Notes: generated by a model from the letters alone, not told the origin. Shown: positions 24,428 through 35,558, counted from the stretch's first letter. The stretch: 64,000 nt of DNA from Stratiformator vulcanicus (GCF_007744515.1 NZ_CP036268.1:5006613-5070612); one strand, 5' to 3'. Translations and numbers: made by a program.

Positions 24428-25234
24428 TCAGTCGTCCGATTCGCCAAGTCCCCGAAATTGCGGAAGGTGCTCGGCGAGGAATCGGCGAACGCGTTCGTTG
24501 TATTCCGGCGGTCGGCGGTCCGAATGATTCATTCCGGGGAGCGTCATGAACTCGACCGGCCCGGCCGTCGCTTCGACCAAACGCTCGGCATGAGCATAGG
24601 GAATCAACCAATCGCGATCGCCATGCGATACGAACAAAGGCTTAAGGTATTGCGATAGGAGATCGATCGAGCCAAACCGGTTTCGCATCCAGCGCTCGGT
24701 CGGCAACCAGGGCAGGCGTGCGGAAGGCACCTCGGTGAGACGGGTGAATGTGCTCTCCAGCACAAGTGCCGCATGCGCCGAATCGTGGGCCAGATTCACC
24801 GCAACGCCGCCGCCCAGTGATTGCCCGACGATCACTATCCGCTCCGGGTCGACGGCCCGATCCTGCGTTAAGTACTCATAGGCCGCGCGGGCGTCGATAT
24901 AGAGCCCCGCCTCGGTCGGCGTGCCCGAGCTTCGACCGTATCCGCGATAATCAAGTACCAGAACGTCGGCTCCGAGTGCGTCCTGCCAGCGGCTTCCGAT
25001 ATGCCGCCAGCGGCGAATCGAGCCGGCATTCCCATGAAAGAACAAAACGACCGGTGACTGCTCCGCCGGAAGTCGCCGGTATTCGTCGGGGCATTCGTAG
25101 AACGCCGCGTGCAGCTCGACTCCAACTTCGGCGGTCAGCCAGACGTCAGCCGCTTCAGCAACCCGGGCGGCAGGAAAAGGAACGGCCGGGCCCCAATTGT
25201 AGAAGACCGAGAGCCGCTCAATCGTGCGGAGCAT
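24428..25234 (-). CDS. α/β hydrolase (BEM46-like)
   Basis: 268 residues. The α/β fold shows VVLFFHGNAGS (oxyanion region), YRGYGRSSG, the nucleophile elbow GQSLGGG, a catalytic acid in SHGDRDWLIPY and the histidine in MNHSDRRP. This order is typical of the BEM46/abhydrolase 13 type, often membrane-associated serine hydrolases of unknown substrate. No signal peptide; the N-terminus has a short hydrophobic stretch. ATG start. It lies downstream of the cytochrome gene region on the same strand but is separated from bphO by a palindrome. Confidence 0.85.
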   Translation of the reverse strand: MLRTIERLSVFYNWGPAVPFPAARVAEAADVWLTAEVGVELHAAFYECPDEYRRLPAEQSPVVLFFHGNAGSIRRWRHIGSRWQDALGADVLVLDYRGYGRSSGTPTEAGLYIDARAAYEYLTQDRAVDPERIVIVGQSLGGGVAVNLAHDSAHAALVLESTFTRLTEVPSARLPWLPTERWMRNRFGSIDLLSQYLKPLFVSHGDRDWLIPYAHAERLVEATAGPVEFMTLPGMNHSDRRPPEYNERVRRFLAEHLPQFRGLGESDD

Positions 25235-25311
25235 CGCAACGAACCTAAGACCCTAGAAAAGCGGCGGCGCACCGTGGCACGCCGCCTGAAAACCTTCAAT
25301 CAATATCGGCG

Positions 25312-28300
25312 TTAATCCCCTGCGTCGAACGCCCGATCGTCCGGATCGCCGCCGCTGCGGAGATACGCGATCAGGTCGAAAATCTCTTCTTTCGAGAGGA
25401 CATTAATCAGGCTCTTGGGCATCTCCGATTGCTCCGAGAGGAACCGCTCGTCGATGTCGTCTTTCATGACCTTGGTTAGTTCGCGAGCGAACGGGTCAGT
25501 CCGAATCATGATGTAGTCCGGCTCATCCTGAATGACCCGTCCGGCCAGGACTTCACCGTTGATCGTGACGATCGTTTCATTCTTGTACTGGTCGGAAATC
25601 GCCTTCGACGGCGCGACGACCGACTCCAGCAAATACTGCGGATTGAAGCGGCCGCCGACACCGGTGATGTCCGGGCCGGTGTCGCCGCCGACCCCGCGAA
25701 AGCGGTGGCACTTCGCGCACTGTGCTGCCTCGTACGCCGCTTTGCCGTTCTCGAAGGACCGCCCCGATTCGACGCGATCGAGCTGACCTTCGAAGTCGTC
25801 GAGTTGCCAGTTCTGCACAAACTGTCGACTCGTTTCGATTTGTACGACCTCGACGCTCGACTCGCCGGAGATCACATCGGCCAAAGCTTCCTTTTCATCT
25901 TCGCTCATATGAGCGACCGCGTCGTCGCGGATCTGCTCCACGAATTTCTGGAAGCTCGCACCGCCGCGATACTTCTGGCTCGCGAGATTGATCCAACTGA
26001 AGTACGCCTTCCTCAGTTCCGGCGTCCAACCGGTTTTCATGTTTCGCAGCACGAAGATGTAAAACATCTGCTCCTGCTGCGTCTGAGCCTGTTCCAATCG
26101 CTCCATCGATTTTTCGATGATGATCGGAGCCTCCAGATAGACGAGCAGCTTCGTCAATTCCCGACTGACGAAGTTGTTCGGATGCGGCACGAACGGAGCG
26201 AGCCGATCGACCACCGATTGAACGACTCCATCGTCCTGCTTGCCGCCGAGGCGGATGAACGCGAGTTGGTACGCCCGCAGCGCGTCGAGCATTTGCTCTT
26301 CGGAAAGGCGTTTGAGCGGCAGTTCGTTCAAGCTGGCGATCACGTCAGCCTGCATCTCATCGCCGGCCGTGCGAGCCAATGCAACCATCGCCTGAATGCG
26401 TCCGTTCGTGTTCTCCTCGGCCAACGCCCGTTTTTTCCAAGCTGCAAGCGGCTGATTTTCAATCGCGACTCGGGCGGCATAGCGAATGGCCCGGTCGTAG
26501 CTGTTGAGGTGCGGCCACAGGAACTCGACCGCCTGCGGATTGCTCGTGCGGTGATACTCTTCGATCTTGTGTCGCAACATACGAGCTTTCTCGGCCCGCG
26601 GGTTCTCCGCCATTTGCGTCGGCGCTGTCGACTCATCGCCGACATACCGCACACGGTACAGGCCGGACTGAGCCCGCCGCCCGCCGATTGCGAAGTAAAA
26701 CGCCCCGTCAGCCGGATTGACGACCGCATCGGTCACCGGCAGCGGTCGCCCTTTGACGAACGTTTCGAAGTCGGCCCGGTAAGTCGCTCCGTCCGGCTTC
26801 ATGTGCACGGCGTAAATCTTGCCGTAGGTCCAGTCGTTGATATAGAGCGCTTCGCGATATTTCGCCGGGAACTTGGCGTCATAGCCGAACTCGATCCCGG
26901 TCGGTGAACCCAGACCAATATCGACGACGCTGCCAAAGCTGTCCGGGTAGTACTCGGGCCACTTGCCGGTCCCGAACCGCCAACCGAACTCGGCCCCGGA
27001 GATCGCATGGTTGACCCGCGTCGGCCGATACCAAGGCGTCCCGGTATCCCATTCCATATCGGCGTCGAAGGTGAAGAGTTCACCGTCGCGGTTGAAGGCG
27101 ATGTCATAGGGGTTTCGATATCCCGCACAGTGCAGCACCCACTCGGTCGCTTCCGGATCGGTGTGAGCAATCCATCCTCCCGGTGCCATCCGACCGGTCG
27201 CGTGCCCCCGTCCGTCGGGATTGCGCGGTAGCAACAGGTCTTCTTCAAAATTGTTGTGCGGTGAATCGGCTGCTACTGGGGTTGGGACGGAAGTGTGATT
27301 GCCCGCGATGACCCACAGCCGACCATCGGGTCCTTTGCGAATCGCGTGCGGACCGTGCTCGCCGCCGCCATCGAAGTCCGTCAACTTTTTAGCCGAGTCA
27401 TACTCACCGTCCCCGTCGGAATCGGTGACCTTGAACAGCCCCGAGTTCCCGTTTCTAACCACATACAACCCGCCGTACGCGACGAGCAACCCCTGTGCGC
27501 TGCCGACATTAACCGGGATCTTCGTGACCTTCGTATCGGACGTCGGTTTGCCGATCGGAGCGGGAGTGACCCGATAAAGACTGCCGTATTGGTCTGACGC
27601 GATTAGTCCGCCACGGTCATCGGGCGTGAGTGCAACCCACGAACCTTGGTCCCCCTTCGGCACTGAGTAGACAAGGTCGACGGCGAAACCCTTCGGCACG
27701 TCGATGTCGGAAACCGGTGTCGCCGCGTCCTCCGGAGGCTTTTGACCGAGAGGGATATCGCCCCATGGTTCAGCGCCGAGGGCCCCGAGCGAGGTCGCAG
27801 CCTTCCACTGGCCGGCTGCGGGTTTGTATCCGTCTTTGGCCCAGCCGAAGTCTTTCGGCGACTTCAGAACCTCGGTCTCCTCGCCTGAGACAACGTGAAA
27901 ATCTCCTTGTTTTTTGTAGTACCGCCCCTTCAACTCAAAGATGACGCCGGCGGGACCGCTGTCGTTCTTGACGTAGATCGCCAACACGTTCTTGCCGTCA
28001 CGCAGGTGGTATCGAACATCTTCGAATACCGGCTTCCTCCAATCGTCGCTGCGGACCAGTTCCTCGCCGTTGAGGAACACGCGGATGTGGTCATCGCCCG
28101 CGACCGATAATTCCGCGTTCGTCACCACGCTGTTGATGTCGAACACCTCGCGGGCCACGATCGTTTCGCCCGCGGCCGGCTCGCTGCCCGCCCAAACCCA
28201 GTCGGGCGAGACTTCCTTGGCATCGTCGGCGACCAGCGGCGACGAATGGCCGATTAGCAGGGCAACGCACAGGCCGAACGAGCCGACAAGGCCCAAGACT

Positions 28301-28323
28301 CCGGGAGCGCAAAAGTACTTCAT
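25312..28323 (-). CDS. PVC-type secreted dehydrogenase/HEAT/cytochrome c fusion
   Basis: About 1003 residues from an ATG at 28323 that begins a signal peptide (MKYFCAPGVLGLVGSFGLCV). A β-sandwich domain (DDHIRVFLNGEELV) is followed by an NHL-like propeller of the PVC membrane-bound dehydrogenase type (FAVDLVYSVPKGDQGSW, HGPHAIRKGPDGRLW, GYRNPYDIAFNRDGE), a helical HEAT-like region, and a C-terminal cytochrome c domain with CAKCH and GPDITGVGGRFN. The family is greatly expanded in planctomycetes and is presumed to oxidise sugars or polymers with electron transfer through heme. An upstream extension to 28560 was rejected because it lacks a signal peptide. Confidence 0.9.
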   Translation of the reverse strand: MKYFCAPGVLGLVGSFGLCVALLIGHSSPLVADDAKEVSPDWVWAGSEPAAGETIVAREVFDINSVVTNAELSVAGDDHIRVFLNGEELVRSDDWRKPVFEDVRYHLRDGKNVLAIYVKNDSGPAGVIFELKGRYYKKQGDFHVVSGEETEVLKSPKDFGWAKDGYKPAAGQWKAATSLGALGAEPWGDIPLGQKPPEDAATPVSDIDVPKGFAVDLVYSVPKGDQGSWVALTPDDRGGLIASDQYGSLYRVTPAPIGKPTSDTKVTKIPVNVGSAQGLLVAYGGLYVVRNGNSGLFKVTDSDGDGEYDSAKKLTDFDGGGEHGPHAIRKGPDGRLWVIAGNHTSVPTPVAADSPHNNFEEDLLLPRNPDGRGHATGRMAPGGWIAHTDPEATEWVLHCAGYRNPYDIAFNRDGELFTFDADMEWDTGTPWYRPTRVNHAISGAEFGWRFGTGKWPEYYPDSFGSVVDIGLGSPTGIEFGYDAKFPAKYREALYINDWTYGKIYAVHMKPDGATYRADFETFVKGRPLPVTDAVVNPADGAFYFAIGGRRAQSGLYRVRYVGDESTAPTQMAENPRAEKARMLRHKIEEYHRTSNPQAVEFLWPHLNSYDRAIRYAARVAIENQPLAAWKKRALAEENTNGRIQAMVALARTAGDEMQADVIASLNELPLKRLSEEQMLDALRAYQLAFIRLGGKQDDGVVQSVVDRLAPFVPHPNNFVSRELTKLLVYLEAPIIIEKSMERLEQAQTQQEQMFYIFVLRNMKTGWTPELRKAYFSWINLASQKYRGGASFQKFVEQIRDDAVAHMSEDEKEALADVISGESSVEVVQIETSRQFVQNWQLDDFEGQLDRVESGRSFENGKAAYEAAQCAKCHRFRGVGGDTGPDITGVGGRFNPQYLLESVVAPSKAISDQYKNETIVTINGEVLAGRVIQDEPDYIMIRTDPFARELTKVMKDDIDERFLSEQSEMPKSLINVLSKEEIFDLIAYLRSGGDPDDRAFDAGD

Positions 28324-28689
28324 CGGATCACACTGGCTGCGGAAGATTGGTGAGGATCCGGCCCGGCAGTAGTTCGATGCCGTGGCAGGACATTTTGGAG
28401 TTTCAGTCGCCTCGCCCGCAGGTATTCCCCCGACCGAGTTGACACAGACAGTATAGGATCGTTCCATCAAGGTTCGCCAGCGCGTATGCCTACGAGATAC
28501 CGTAAGTTCGGCATCGACGCGTTTCGGACTGCGGGCACAGTATCGATTCCGCGGGTTCATCCCTGTTCGTTTGATGCCGGTCGATCGATGCGATCGAATG
28601 ATCTGCCAAGTTTGATGACCGGTCGATTAATTTCAGCAGCGTCTGCGTTTCCCAAGTATGAATAATCCAACGCCAGCGACGAGGAAGTG
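28324..28689. other. 366-bp divergent intergenic region
   Basis: This gap separates the PVC cytochrome gene (minus) from the secreted TPR-like gene (plus) and must hold both promoters. A TTGACA at 28439-28444 is seen, but no convincing -10 follows at 16-18 bp. No REP-like or family-B repeat lies here, and no RNA gene was recognised. Confidence 0.5.
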
Positions 28690-29445
28690 ATGAATCTCCA
28701 ACAAACCTTTGGGCGACCTCGGGAAGGCGCACTGAGACGAGGACTGATCCGGGGGCTGTCGGTCGCATTGATCTTTATCGGCTTGAACTGCGCGGTATTC
28801 GCTCAACCGCCGCGCGGCAGCACCAAACAATTGGACAACAAGGCCGAGCAAATTCGGGACGAGTTCGTTCGCGAGACCGGTCTGCTCGCCGAGGAATACG
28901 AACGATCCGGAGAAAATGACAAAGCCATCGTTATGCTGCGGCGGATTCTCGATGTGCGGCCTGACCTCGTCCAAGCCCGCGAAAAGATCAAAGAGATCGA
29001 AGAACGACGCCTCTCGGCGAACGAAGTCACCACCGAGATTGACGTCAGCCGCGGTTGGGTCGGCCCAATCACCAACGTGCAGAAAGGGAAGCCGTTCCGG
29101 ATTTCCGTCACCGGCGATTACCGCATCGTCTACTCGAAGTTGATCTCCGGAGACGGCCCCCCGACGAGCGATGACCCGGCAACCGGACTTTACGACGGCA
29201 TCGCATTCGGTCGCTTGATGGGAATTGTCGCACCGGCGCCGCAGGCCGCTTCCGGTCGGCGTCCCTCGGGGAACCGCCGCGGTGGCAATAAGAACGGCGG
29301 ACCACCGGAGCCATTTGTGATCGGCGCCGATGCTTCGATTTCACCACCGGAGAGCGGGCCGCTGTACCTGCGCGTGAACCTCCCAACCGATTGCCGCGCG
29401 ACCGGAAAACTCAAGGCGACATTGACGGGCAATATCGGATCATAA
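28690..29445 (+). CDS. secreted protein with TPR-like helix pair
   Basis: 251 residues. A signal peptide (LIRGLSVALIFIGLNCAVFA) is followed by a TPR-like helical segment (AEEYERSGENDKAIVMLRRILDVRPDLVQ) and a β-rich C-terminal region with a Gly/Asn/Arg linker (SGRRPSGNRRGGNKNGG). The start is an ATG at 28690 with GAGGA close upstream; a GTG one codon earlier is possible. The C-terminus (GPLYLRVNLPTDCRATGKLKATLTG) resembles a β-sandwich, but I know no family name. It is followed 68 bp later by the dienelactone hydrolase. Confidence 0.7.
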   Translation: MNLQQTFGRPREGALRRGLIRGLSVALIFIGLNCAVFAQPPRGSTKQLDNKAEQIRDEFVRETGLLAEEYERSGENDKAIVMLRRILDVRPDLVQAREKIKEIEERRLSANEVTTEIDVSRGWVGPITNVQKGKPFRISVTGDYRIVYSKLISGDGPPTSDDPATGLYDGIAFGRLMGIVAPAPQAASGRRPSGNRRGGNKNGGPPEPFVIGADASISPPESGPLYLRVNLPTDCRATGKLKATLTGNIGS

Positions 29446-29513
29446 ACTCCGGCGATTCTGATCCGCTCGCTATCTCTATCTCTTAACCAACAAAGCTTGA
29501 ACGAGTAACAACC

Positions 29514-30332
29514 ATGCGTCCCGTTGTCTCAATCGCGACTGCGACGATCACCGTCCTTGGCTTGATTGCCATCAGCACTGAAGCGCCGGCCGAAATCGTG
29601 ACGAAAACTATTGAATACGAGCACGACGGCACGCCGCTCAAAGGCTTCCTCACCTATGACGATACCGTCGAAGGTCCGCGGCCGGGCGTGCTCGTGGTCC
29701 ATGAATGGTGGGGGCTGAACGAATACGCCAAACGCCGGACCGAAATGCTCGCGAAACTCGGCTACGCCGCCTTCGCACTCGACATGTACGGCGAAGGCAA
29801 GATCACCGAGCACCCCAAGCAGGCGGGCGAATGGGCCGGACAGGTTCGGCAGAATGTCGAGTCGTGGCGGAGTCGCGCCTTGGCCGGACTCGAAGTTCTA
29901 AAGTCTCAGCCGGTCGTCGATCCGGAGAGGCTCGCCGCGATCGGCTACTGCTTCGGTGGCGCGACCGTGCTGCAACTGGCTTACGCCGGGACTGATCTCA
30001 AGGGCGTGGCCAGCTTTCACGGCGCTTTACCCATCGCATCCGACGCCGACGCCGAACAAGTTCGCGCGGACATGTTGATCTGCCACGGAGCCGAGGACGG
30101 CTTCATCACGGCTGAGACGATTCGTGGCTTTCGGTCTGCGCTCGACGAAGCGGACAAACCCTATTCGTTCGTGGAATTTGCCGGAGCGCGTCACAGCTTC
30201 ACCAACCCGTCGGCTGACAGCCACGGCATAGATGGCTTGAAATACGATGAGCGGGCCGACGAGCAGAGCTGGGCGTTTCTGAAAGTCTTTCTCAGCCAGA
30301 AATTCAGCCGAGACGGCAAGACGAGCGATTGA
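29514..30332 (+). CDS. secreted dienelactone hydrolase family protein
   Basis: 272 residues. A signal peptide (MRPVVSIATATITVLGLIAI) precedes a dienelactone-hydrolase-type α/β fold: GVLVVHEWWGLN, the nucleophile elbow GYCFGGATVLQ with cysteine, ICHGAEDGF with the acid, and ARHSFTNPSAD with the histidine. The Cys-Asp-His triad is that of the family. Many members hydrolyse small esters; the substrate is unknown here. It is convergent with the secretin gene, with an intrinsic terminator between. Confidence 0.88.
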   Translation: MRPVVSIATATITVLGLIAISTEAPAEIVTKTIEYEHDGTPLKGFLTYDDTVEGPRPGVLVVHEWWGLNEYAKRRTEMLAKLGYAAFALDMYGEGKITEHPKQAGEWAGQVRQNVESWRSRALAGLEVLKSQPVVDPERLAAIGYCFGGATVLQLAYAGTDLKGVASFHGALPIASDADAEQVRADMLICHGAEDGFITAETIRGFRSALDEADKPYSFVEFAGARHSFTNPSADSHGIDGLKYDERADEQSWAFLKVFLSQKFSRDGKTSD

Positions 30333-30350
30333 GCTGATCTCTCCGCGCAC

Positions 30351-30382
30351 AAAAAAGCCCACGGGTTGCACCCCGTGGGCTT
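30351..30382 (-). terminator. intrinsic terminator of the secretin gene
   Basis: AAGCCCACGGG and CCCGTGGGCTT form an 11-bp stem with a short loop. Read on the minus strand, the stem is followed by TTTTTT (30351-30356), as expected 26 nt after the secretin stop at 30408. On the plus strand no T-tract follows, so it may only partly stop the hydrolase transcript. Confidence 0.85.
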
Positions 30383-30407
30383 ATCGCGTCAATACTCGGA
30401 TCAATCC

Positions 30408-33400
30408 TTACAGTGGAATGCCGAGGAGTTCTTCCTCTTCTTCCTGAATGATGATCCGCGGCGTAACCATGAGCATCAGGCTTTCGGTCTGGCGACCGAG
30501 GCCCGTGTTCTTGAACAGGCGGCTGATGTAAGGCAGCTTGTTCAGGATCGGCACACCGGCACTATTGCGGGACTCGCGAAGCCGCTTGATCCCGCCGAGC
30601 AGCACCGTACCACCGTCCGGCACGCTGACCGTCGTCGTGACGTTCACGATTTCAAAGATCGGCTGCTGAACCGTCAGCGTCGTACCGCCGCCGACCGCAC
30701 CAGCGGCACCGGCACCGGCCACGCCAGCCGTTCCGGCCGTTCCCGCCGTACCTGCGGTTCCTGCGGTCCCTGCGGTTCCTGCCGTTCCAGCCGTTCCCGC
30801 AGTACCTGCCGTTCCAGCCGTTCCGGCCGTCTGCGTCGGTAGTGCGTGGAGCAGACTGCTTCGGGCGGACATGCCGCCCCCGATCCCTGCGATACCAAGG
30901 GCACCACCGGCACCGCCAGCGAATCCACCGGCACCACCGCCGAAGCCGCCAGCACCTCCCAATCCACCGGCACCGGCCGCACCACCGAAGCCACCTGCCG
31001 CACCGCCTGCGGCACCAGCCACACCACCGCCGGCTGCACCGGCTGCACCGGCGATACCGCCGGCACCACCGCTGGCGAACGAGAACGTCGCGACGTCAGT
31101 AATGTTGGTGAACGCCGGGATGACCGTTAGTCGGACGAATCGACGATCCGCGCTGATCACCGCCTGCACCGAGAGGGTCACCCCTTCACTGAGCACGGTA
31201 ATCTGCGGTGTGAATCCGACGCTGAAGAATCCGACCGTCGGGATCAAACTCGTCACAAACGGCCGCTGCACGGTGTTCTGAACCGTCGCCTGCTGTCCGT
31301 TGAAGAGCGTTACCTTCGGGGCGAACATCAAGTTCGACCGTTCGCTGCCCTGAGCAGCCTGAATGAAGAAGAACGCTTCGATATCGCTCAGCACGGCGAA
31401 GCCCAACTGAGCACCGACGGCCGGGTCGAATCCTCCGAAGTCAGGCACGCCGACCGCGAACGAACCCTGCTGAACGGCAACGTCCAGGTCGGACGTAAAC
31501 GTTCCCGGTGCCGACAGACCGACCACCGTTCCCTTCCGATAGGCATCCCGGTCCCGCAGGTCGCGTCCGGGAGGATCATTAAAGAAGGTGCCCGGCGTGG
31601 CTGCCGAACCGTCGATTTCACCGAATTCGAGGCCGTCATCCGGGCCACCGATCGTGTCCTGAATGTCGAAGTCGAAGTCGATACCGATGACCTCGAAGAA
31701 TTCATCCGACACGGTGATGAACCGCACTTCGACCGTTACCTGCAGGTCCTGCAGACGTCGCAATTGCTGAAGCAGGTCGCGAATTTCTTCGTGAACGGTT
31801 TCCGTCTGGCGAATGACCAGCGACAGGGTCGTTTCGAACGGCCGGATCGATCCGTTTCCGTTCACTTCGGCCCACGTCTCCGGAGAGATCGTCATCACGA
31901 TCAACTCTTCAAGACTGTCGAAGTCGACATTCTGATTGCCCGCGGTGGCCCGCGGTCCGCCGAAGCCGGAAGAAGCTCCCGGCCCGAACTGCGGGACGTC
32001 CGCCCCGATCTGCATGAAGCCCTGCCCCACTTGCGGTTGGGCAAACGAGGGAACGCTATAAGAGCCGCCCCCCATCGGCGAGCCGGAGTAGCCCGTGCCG
32101 TTGGAGTTCATGGCCGTGCCGCCCGGGGCGACAAAGTTTTGAATCGGAACGACGAGGTCGGCCACCGGATAGGTGCGGACGACGAATTTCCCTTGCTTCC
32201 GCAGGTAGCTCGTAATCTTGAGGACTTCATCCTCGACGAGATATCCGAGCTGCAGCGGTTCAAGCAGAATGTTCAGAGCACTCTTAAGTCGGATGCCTGA
32301 AACGTGAATGTTGACCGGCGTGTCGGTCGTGATGCCGACCTCGTCGAGTCCCATCTGATCGAGCACGATGTTGACGTCGGCAAGCACCGCGAGGTGTTCC
32401 ACGACGTTCTTGAGCGGCTCGTTGTCAAAGTTCAGCGTGACCTGACGCTCGAGACTCCGCTCGATTCGCAACTCTTCCTGGGTCCGAACTTTGTTGTCCG
32501 CACCGTACTTGCTGCGGTTGCGCGTCAGCTCTTCCCACTTCGAGATTTCGGGGAATTCGATTTCCCCGGTCATGCCCATGGCACCCTCGTCAACTTCACG
32601 CAGAACTCGCAGAACGTTGTCGGCCTTCCCTTGTCGAATTCGATCGTTCTCAAAGTTCGCGTAGGCGAACTCACTCTTCCAAACCATCGAAACGACAGCC
32701 GGGTTTTCCGGATCGAGTTCTTTGGCCTGCTTGGCCAGAACAACCGCTTCGGCGAACCGTCGCTGCTCCATCATTTCGTTGAAGTCTTCGACCATGCGTG
32801 CCAGTTCGCGTTCCCGCACGATGAGTGCGTTGCGACGCTGGGCGTTGCCTTCGAGGACCTCTTCGTTTCTACGTTTCTGATCGATCCGCGGCTTCATCTG
32901 CTTGGCGTAGGAATCGATCGATTCGCGGCTGCGGCCGAGCTGCCGGAGCAGCGGCTGCTTGGCTTCCTCTTTCACCGAGGACTGACTCACCGATTCGGAC
33001 GTACGGTCCAAAATGGCCGTCGCTTCGTCCGGGTTAATCTCGCGAAGTCGCTCAGCGCGGAAGATTGCGTTCAGAACTTCCGTCCGCAGACGATCGTACT
33101 GAGCCGCTTCCCGGCCCTGAGCGGCTCGCAGGCGATTCGTGCCGGGATCAAGCGGATCCCCGCCTTCCTGCGCCGAAGTCAGGCGAATGTTTTCATTCCG
33201 CGGGGCAAGCTCTCGCAGATAGTTCTGCAATTGCCGCTGACGGAACGGATCGAGTTGCTGCTTGGTTTCGAAGGCTTCGCGGAAGGCCGTGTAAGCCGCT
33301 TCCCGATCGCCTGCCGACAACATCTGAGTACCGTAGGCGTACAGGTCTGAAGCGTCCGGACCGTTCGAAGCCAGCAGGTGCGGCGCTCCGCCGTCCGGCG

Positions 33401-35201
33401 AGTGCGTGCTTCCCGAGAATCCTCGCTGATCGGCCGTGACGATGCCACCAGCCGTCGGGTCGGATGCTTCGGTCAGCCCGACGCGTCCGGCACGACCACC
33501 GTTCGGGTTCCCCCAAACCGAGTCATCACCCTGAGTGCCGGCTGCGGCAATCGTGGGAGTTTCATTCGTACCGTTCCCGCCCCGGAAGCCGGGGGCGAAC
33601 AGGTCGTTACCGTTTCGATTCGACTCGGCAATTTGAGTCGGCGACGAACCACGCTCCGGCGTCAGCCCTTCATTCGGAACGGGTCCGAGTTGGGCCAGCA
33701 GACGCTCGGGACGATCCTCGAGAACACCGTAAGTCACATCGTACTTCGCCGCGGCGCTGGCATAGCGCCGTGCCTGGTCGATATCACCGGCTCGAAAGGC
33801 TTCTTTGGCTTGGTTCAGCAACGCGACGGCTCGCGCCTTTTCCGGACTCGACGCTCCGGTAGGATTCGACCGCGGAGCGGAAGGATTTCGTGACGATGCA
33901 TTCCCTGACGATGTCGGCGACGCTCCCCGATTTCCGGTTCCGGCAACCATCACACCGCGCTGCTGCTGCTGCACCAATTGAGCCACGGCCCCTTCGATGA
34001 GTTCAGGGCGGTCGTCAAATACGCCGTAAGTCACACCGAGATTTTTGGCCTGATCGGCTTTCGCAAGTGCGGAGTCGAGGCGGCCGGCCTGCATATCGAG
34101 GCGAGCCTGTCGGAGCAATTCCGTCGCTTTCGACTTGCCCTGATTGGACGTGTTATTGTCGGCAACGATCACCTGCTTTTGCGCGGTCTCGGCTTGAGCG
34201 ATTTCGCGTTTGAGCAAATCGGGTCGTTCATCGAACAGACCGTAGGTGGCCGGCAGTTTTTCCGCTTCGCCCACTTTCGCGACGGCGCCTTCGACGTTGC
34301 CGGCGGCGAGATCGCGACGAGCCGCAGTCAGCAAGGCGTGGGCTTTTCGCGTCGCATCGTCTCCGGTTACGACGTCTTTGGCGACGATCGTTCTCGTATT
34401 CGAACGGCGATTGACTTCAGCAATGAGGTGTTCGGGACGTTGTTCGAACAGACCCCACGTCGTCTTGAGCTTCGAGGCCTCCAACGCTTTCGCACGCGCC
34501 TGATCAAATTGACCGGCGTCGAGGGCTGCGCGAGCTTCCTCCATCAGTTCATTGGCCGATTTGCCCGATGAAGCGACGGCTTCCGCTTCGGCGGCGGTCA
34601 ATTGAAGCGAAGTCTCGTTCCAATTAACGCGGGAAGCGCCCCAGTCGTCGGTGGCGAAGTTGTCGATCGCGTCCGCGCCGCCGGCCTGAAAGACCGACGA
34701 GTTCGGATTGCGATTGATCTCCGCGAGAAGTCGTTGCGGTGTGTCGCTACCGGCCGGCCATTCGACCGGGAGCTGCGCCGCGGCATCTGCCATTTGCTTG
34801 GCCCCCACGATATCACCGGAGGCAAGAGCTCGCCGACCTTCCACAAGGTAGAGCTTCGCCGTGTCCTGATAGGCACCGCGAGCCGAACCACGATCGGTAC
34901 CGGCGGCAAACTGCGCCTTATCGAGATAGTTGTTCAAATCCTGCTGCTCGAACGAATCGAGTTCGCTACGACGCGCCAGCGCCGTTCGAAGTGCGACCAC
35001 GGCAGCGTGATATTCGCCGCGTACGTAGTGGTCTTTCCCTCGCTTAAGCAGGACCTGCGGATCGGCAGAGCCTTGCGAGCCCCTCCCGTCAGCGAACTGG
35101 TCGGCTTCGACTGTGGTAACGGGGCGATGATCGGCTGTAAGCCAGACCACGGCGAACAGAGCCGCCGTTGACGCCGCCACGATTGCGATGCGTTGAGCCA
35201 A
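30408..35201 (-). CDS. giant secretin (GspD/PulD-like) with repeat N-terminus
   Basis: 1597 residues from a TTG at 35201, preceded by AAGGAGG with an 8-nt gap. This start begins a signal peptide ([20 protein letters not shown]); a longer ATG frame to 35417 would bury it. The N-terminal 600 residues hold about five copies of a unit ending TYGxFDxRPExL, with helical TPR-like character. Residues near 1000 carry a STN/secretin N-domain ([17 protein letters not shown]). The C-terminal secretin domain includes [19 protein letters not shown] and [14 protein letters not shown]. An Ala/Gly-rich insert and 11 TAG units interrupt it. Such proteins form outer-membrane pores for type II secretion or pili. 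No other secretion genes are near. Confidence 0.88.
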   Translation of the reverse strand: MAQRIAIVAASTAALFAVVWLTADHRPVTTVEADQFADGRGSQGSADPQVLLKRGKDHYVRGEYHAAVVALRTALARRSELDSFEQQDLNNYLDKAQFAAGTDRGSARGAYQDTAKLYLVEGRRALASGDIVGAKQMADAAAQLPVEWPAGSDTPQRLLAEINRNPNSSVFQAGGADAIDNFATDDWGASRVNWNETSLQLTAAEAEAVASSGKSANELMEEARAALDAGQFDQARAKALEASKLKTTWGLFEQRPEHLIAEVNRRSNTRTIVAKDVVTGDDATRKAHALLTAARRDLAAGNVEGAVAKVGEAEKLPATYGLFDERPDLLKREIAQAETAQKQVIVADNNTSNQGKSKATELLRQARLDMQAGRLDSALAKADQAKNLGVTYGVFDDRPELIEGAVAQLVQQQQRGVMVAGTGNRGASPTSSGNASSRNPSAPRSNPTGASSPEKARAVALLNQAKEAFRAGDIDQARRYASAAAKYDVTYGVLEDRPERLLAQLGPVPNEGLTPERGSSPTQIAESNRNGNDLFAPGFRGGNGTNETPTIAAAGTQGDDSVWGNPNGGRAGRVGLTEASDPTAGGIVTADQRGFSGSTHSPDGGAPHLLASNGPDASDLYAYGTQMLSAGDREAAYTAFREAFETKQQLDPFRQRQLQNYLRELAPRNENIRLTSAQEGGDPLDPGTNRLRAAQGREAAQYDRLRTEVLNAIFRAERLREINPDEATAILDRTSESVSQSSVKEEAKQPLLRQLGRSRESIDSYAKQMKPRIDQKRRNEEVLEGNAQRRNALIVRERELARMVEDFNEMMEQRRFAEAVVLAKQAKELDPENPAVVSMVWKSEFAYANFENDRIRQGKADNVLRVLREVDEGAMGMTGEIEFPEISKWEELTRNRSKYGADNKVRTQEELRIERSLERQVTLNFDNEPLKNVVEHLAVLADVNIVLDQMGLDEVGITTDTPVNIHVSGIRLKSALNILLEPLQLGYLVEDEVLKITSYLRKQGKFVVRTYPVADLVVPIQNFVAPGGTAMNSNGTGYSGSPMGGGSYSVPSFAQPQVGQGFMQIGADVPQFGPGASSGFGGPRATAGNQNVDFDSLEELIVMTISPETWAEVNGNGSIRPFETTLSLVIRQTETVHEEIRDLLQQLRRLQDLQVTVEVRFITVSDEFFEVIGIDFDFDIQDTIGGPDDGLEFGEIDGSAATPGTFFNDPPGRDLRDRDAYRKGTVVGLSAPGTFTSDLDVAVQQGSFAVGVPDFGGFDPAVGAQLGFAVLSDIEAFFFIQAAQGSERSNLMFAPKVTLFNGQQATVQNTVQRPFVTSLIPTVGFFSVGFTPQITVLSEGVTLSVQAVISADRRFVRLTVIPAFTNITDVATFSFASGGAGGIAGAAGAAGGGVAGAAGGAAGGFGGAAGAGGLGGAGGFGGGAGGFAGGAGGALGIAGIGGGMSARSSLLHALPTQTAGTAGTAGTAGTAGTAGTAGTAGTAGTAGTAGTAGVAGAGAAGAVGGGTTLTVQQPIFEIVNVTTTVSVPDGGTVLLGGIKRLRESRNSAGVPILNKLPYISRLFKNTGLGRQTESLMLMVTPRIIIQEEEEELLGIPL
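30730..30828. repeat. 11 x 9-bp tandem repeat in the secretin gene
   Basis: Eleven 9-bp units of the GTTCCNGCN type encode (Thr-Ala-Gly)11 on the minus strand. Third-position changes vary while the protein repeat is exact, which suggests selection on the protein. It lies between the main secretin β-domain strands and the conserved VPDGG block. Confidence 0.92.
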
Positions 35202-35558
35202 CGTTCCTACCTCCTTCAGGACTTCGTCTGGCTGATACCGCCAACGGCCCCGGGCGAATCGTTCGCCCTCCCTCTCGGCCGAAAGCTGCTTCTCTAACTG
35301 TCCGTTCTCGGCCGTTAGGCCGAGGCTGATCTGTCCGTTGAACGATGGGCCGAACGCCATTGGTCCGGGCACATTCTGCGCGACAACTCCGGCACGAGGC
35401 CGAAGCAGTTGGGTCATAATGAAGCCGCGTCAACAGGGTCAACCCGAAGTTGCCGAAGAATCCCCACTTCGATCAAACCTACAATTACGAAGTCATGGAA
35501 CGAGCGGCCGATCCCAGAATTTTTGGCCGACCACCCTGAAGGATTTCTTCATCAGCAC

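Noticed and set aside
25705..26907. 400-codon plus-strand frame opposite the PVC cytochrome gene
   Set aside because: Antisense to a conserved protein, with no signal or family motif.
32304..33350. 348-codon plus-strand frame opposite the secretin gene
   Set aside because: Shadow of the secretin frame; no independent start signal.
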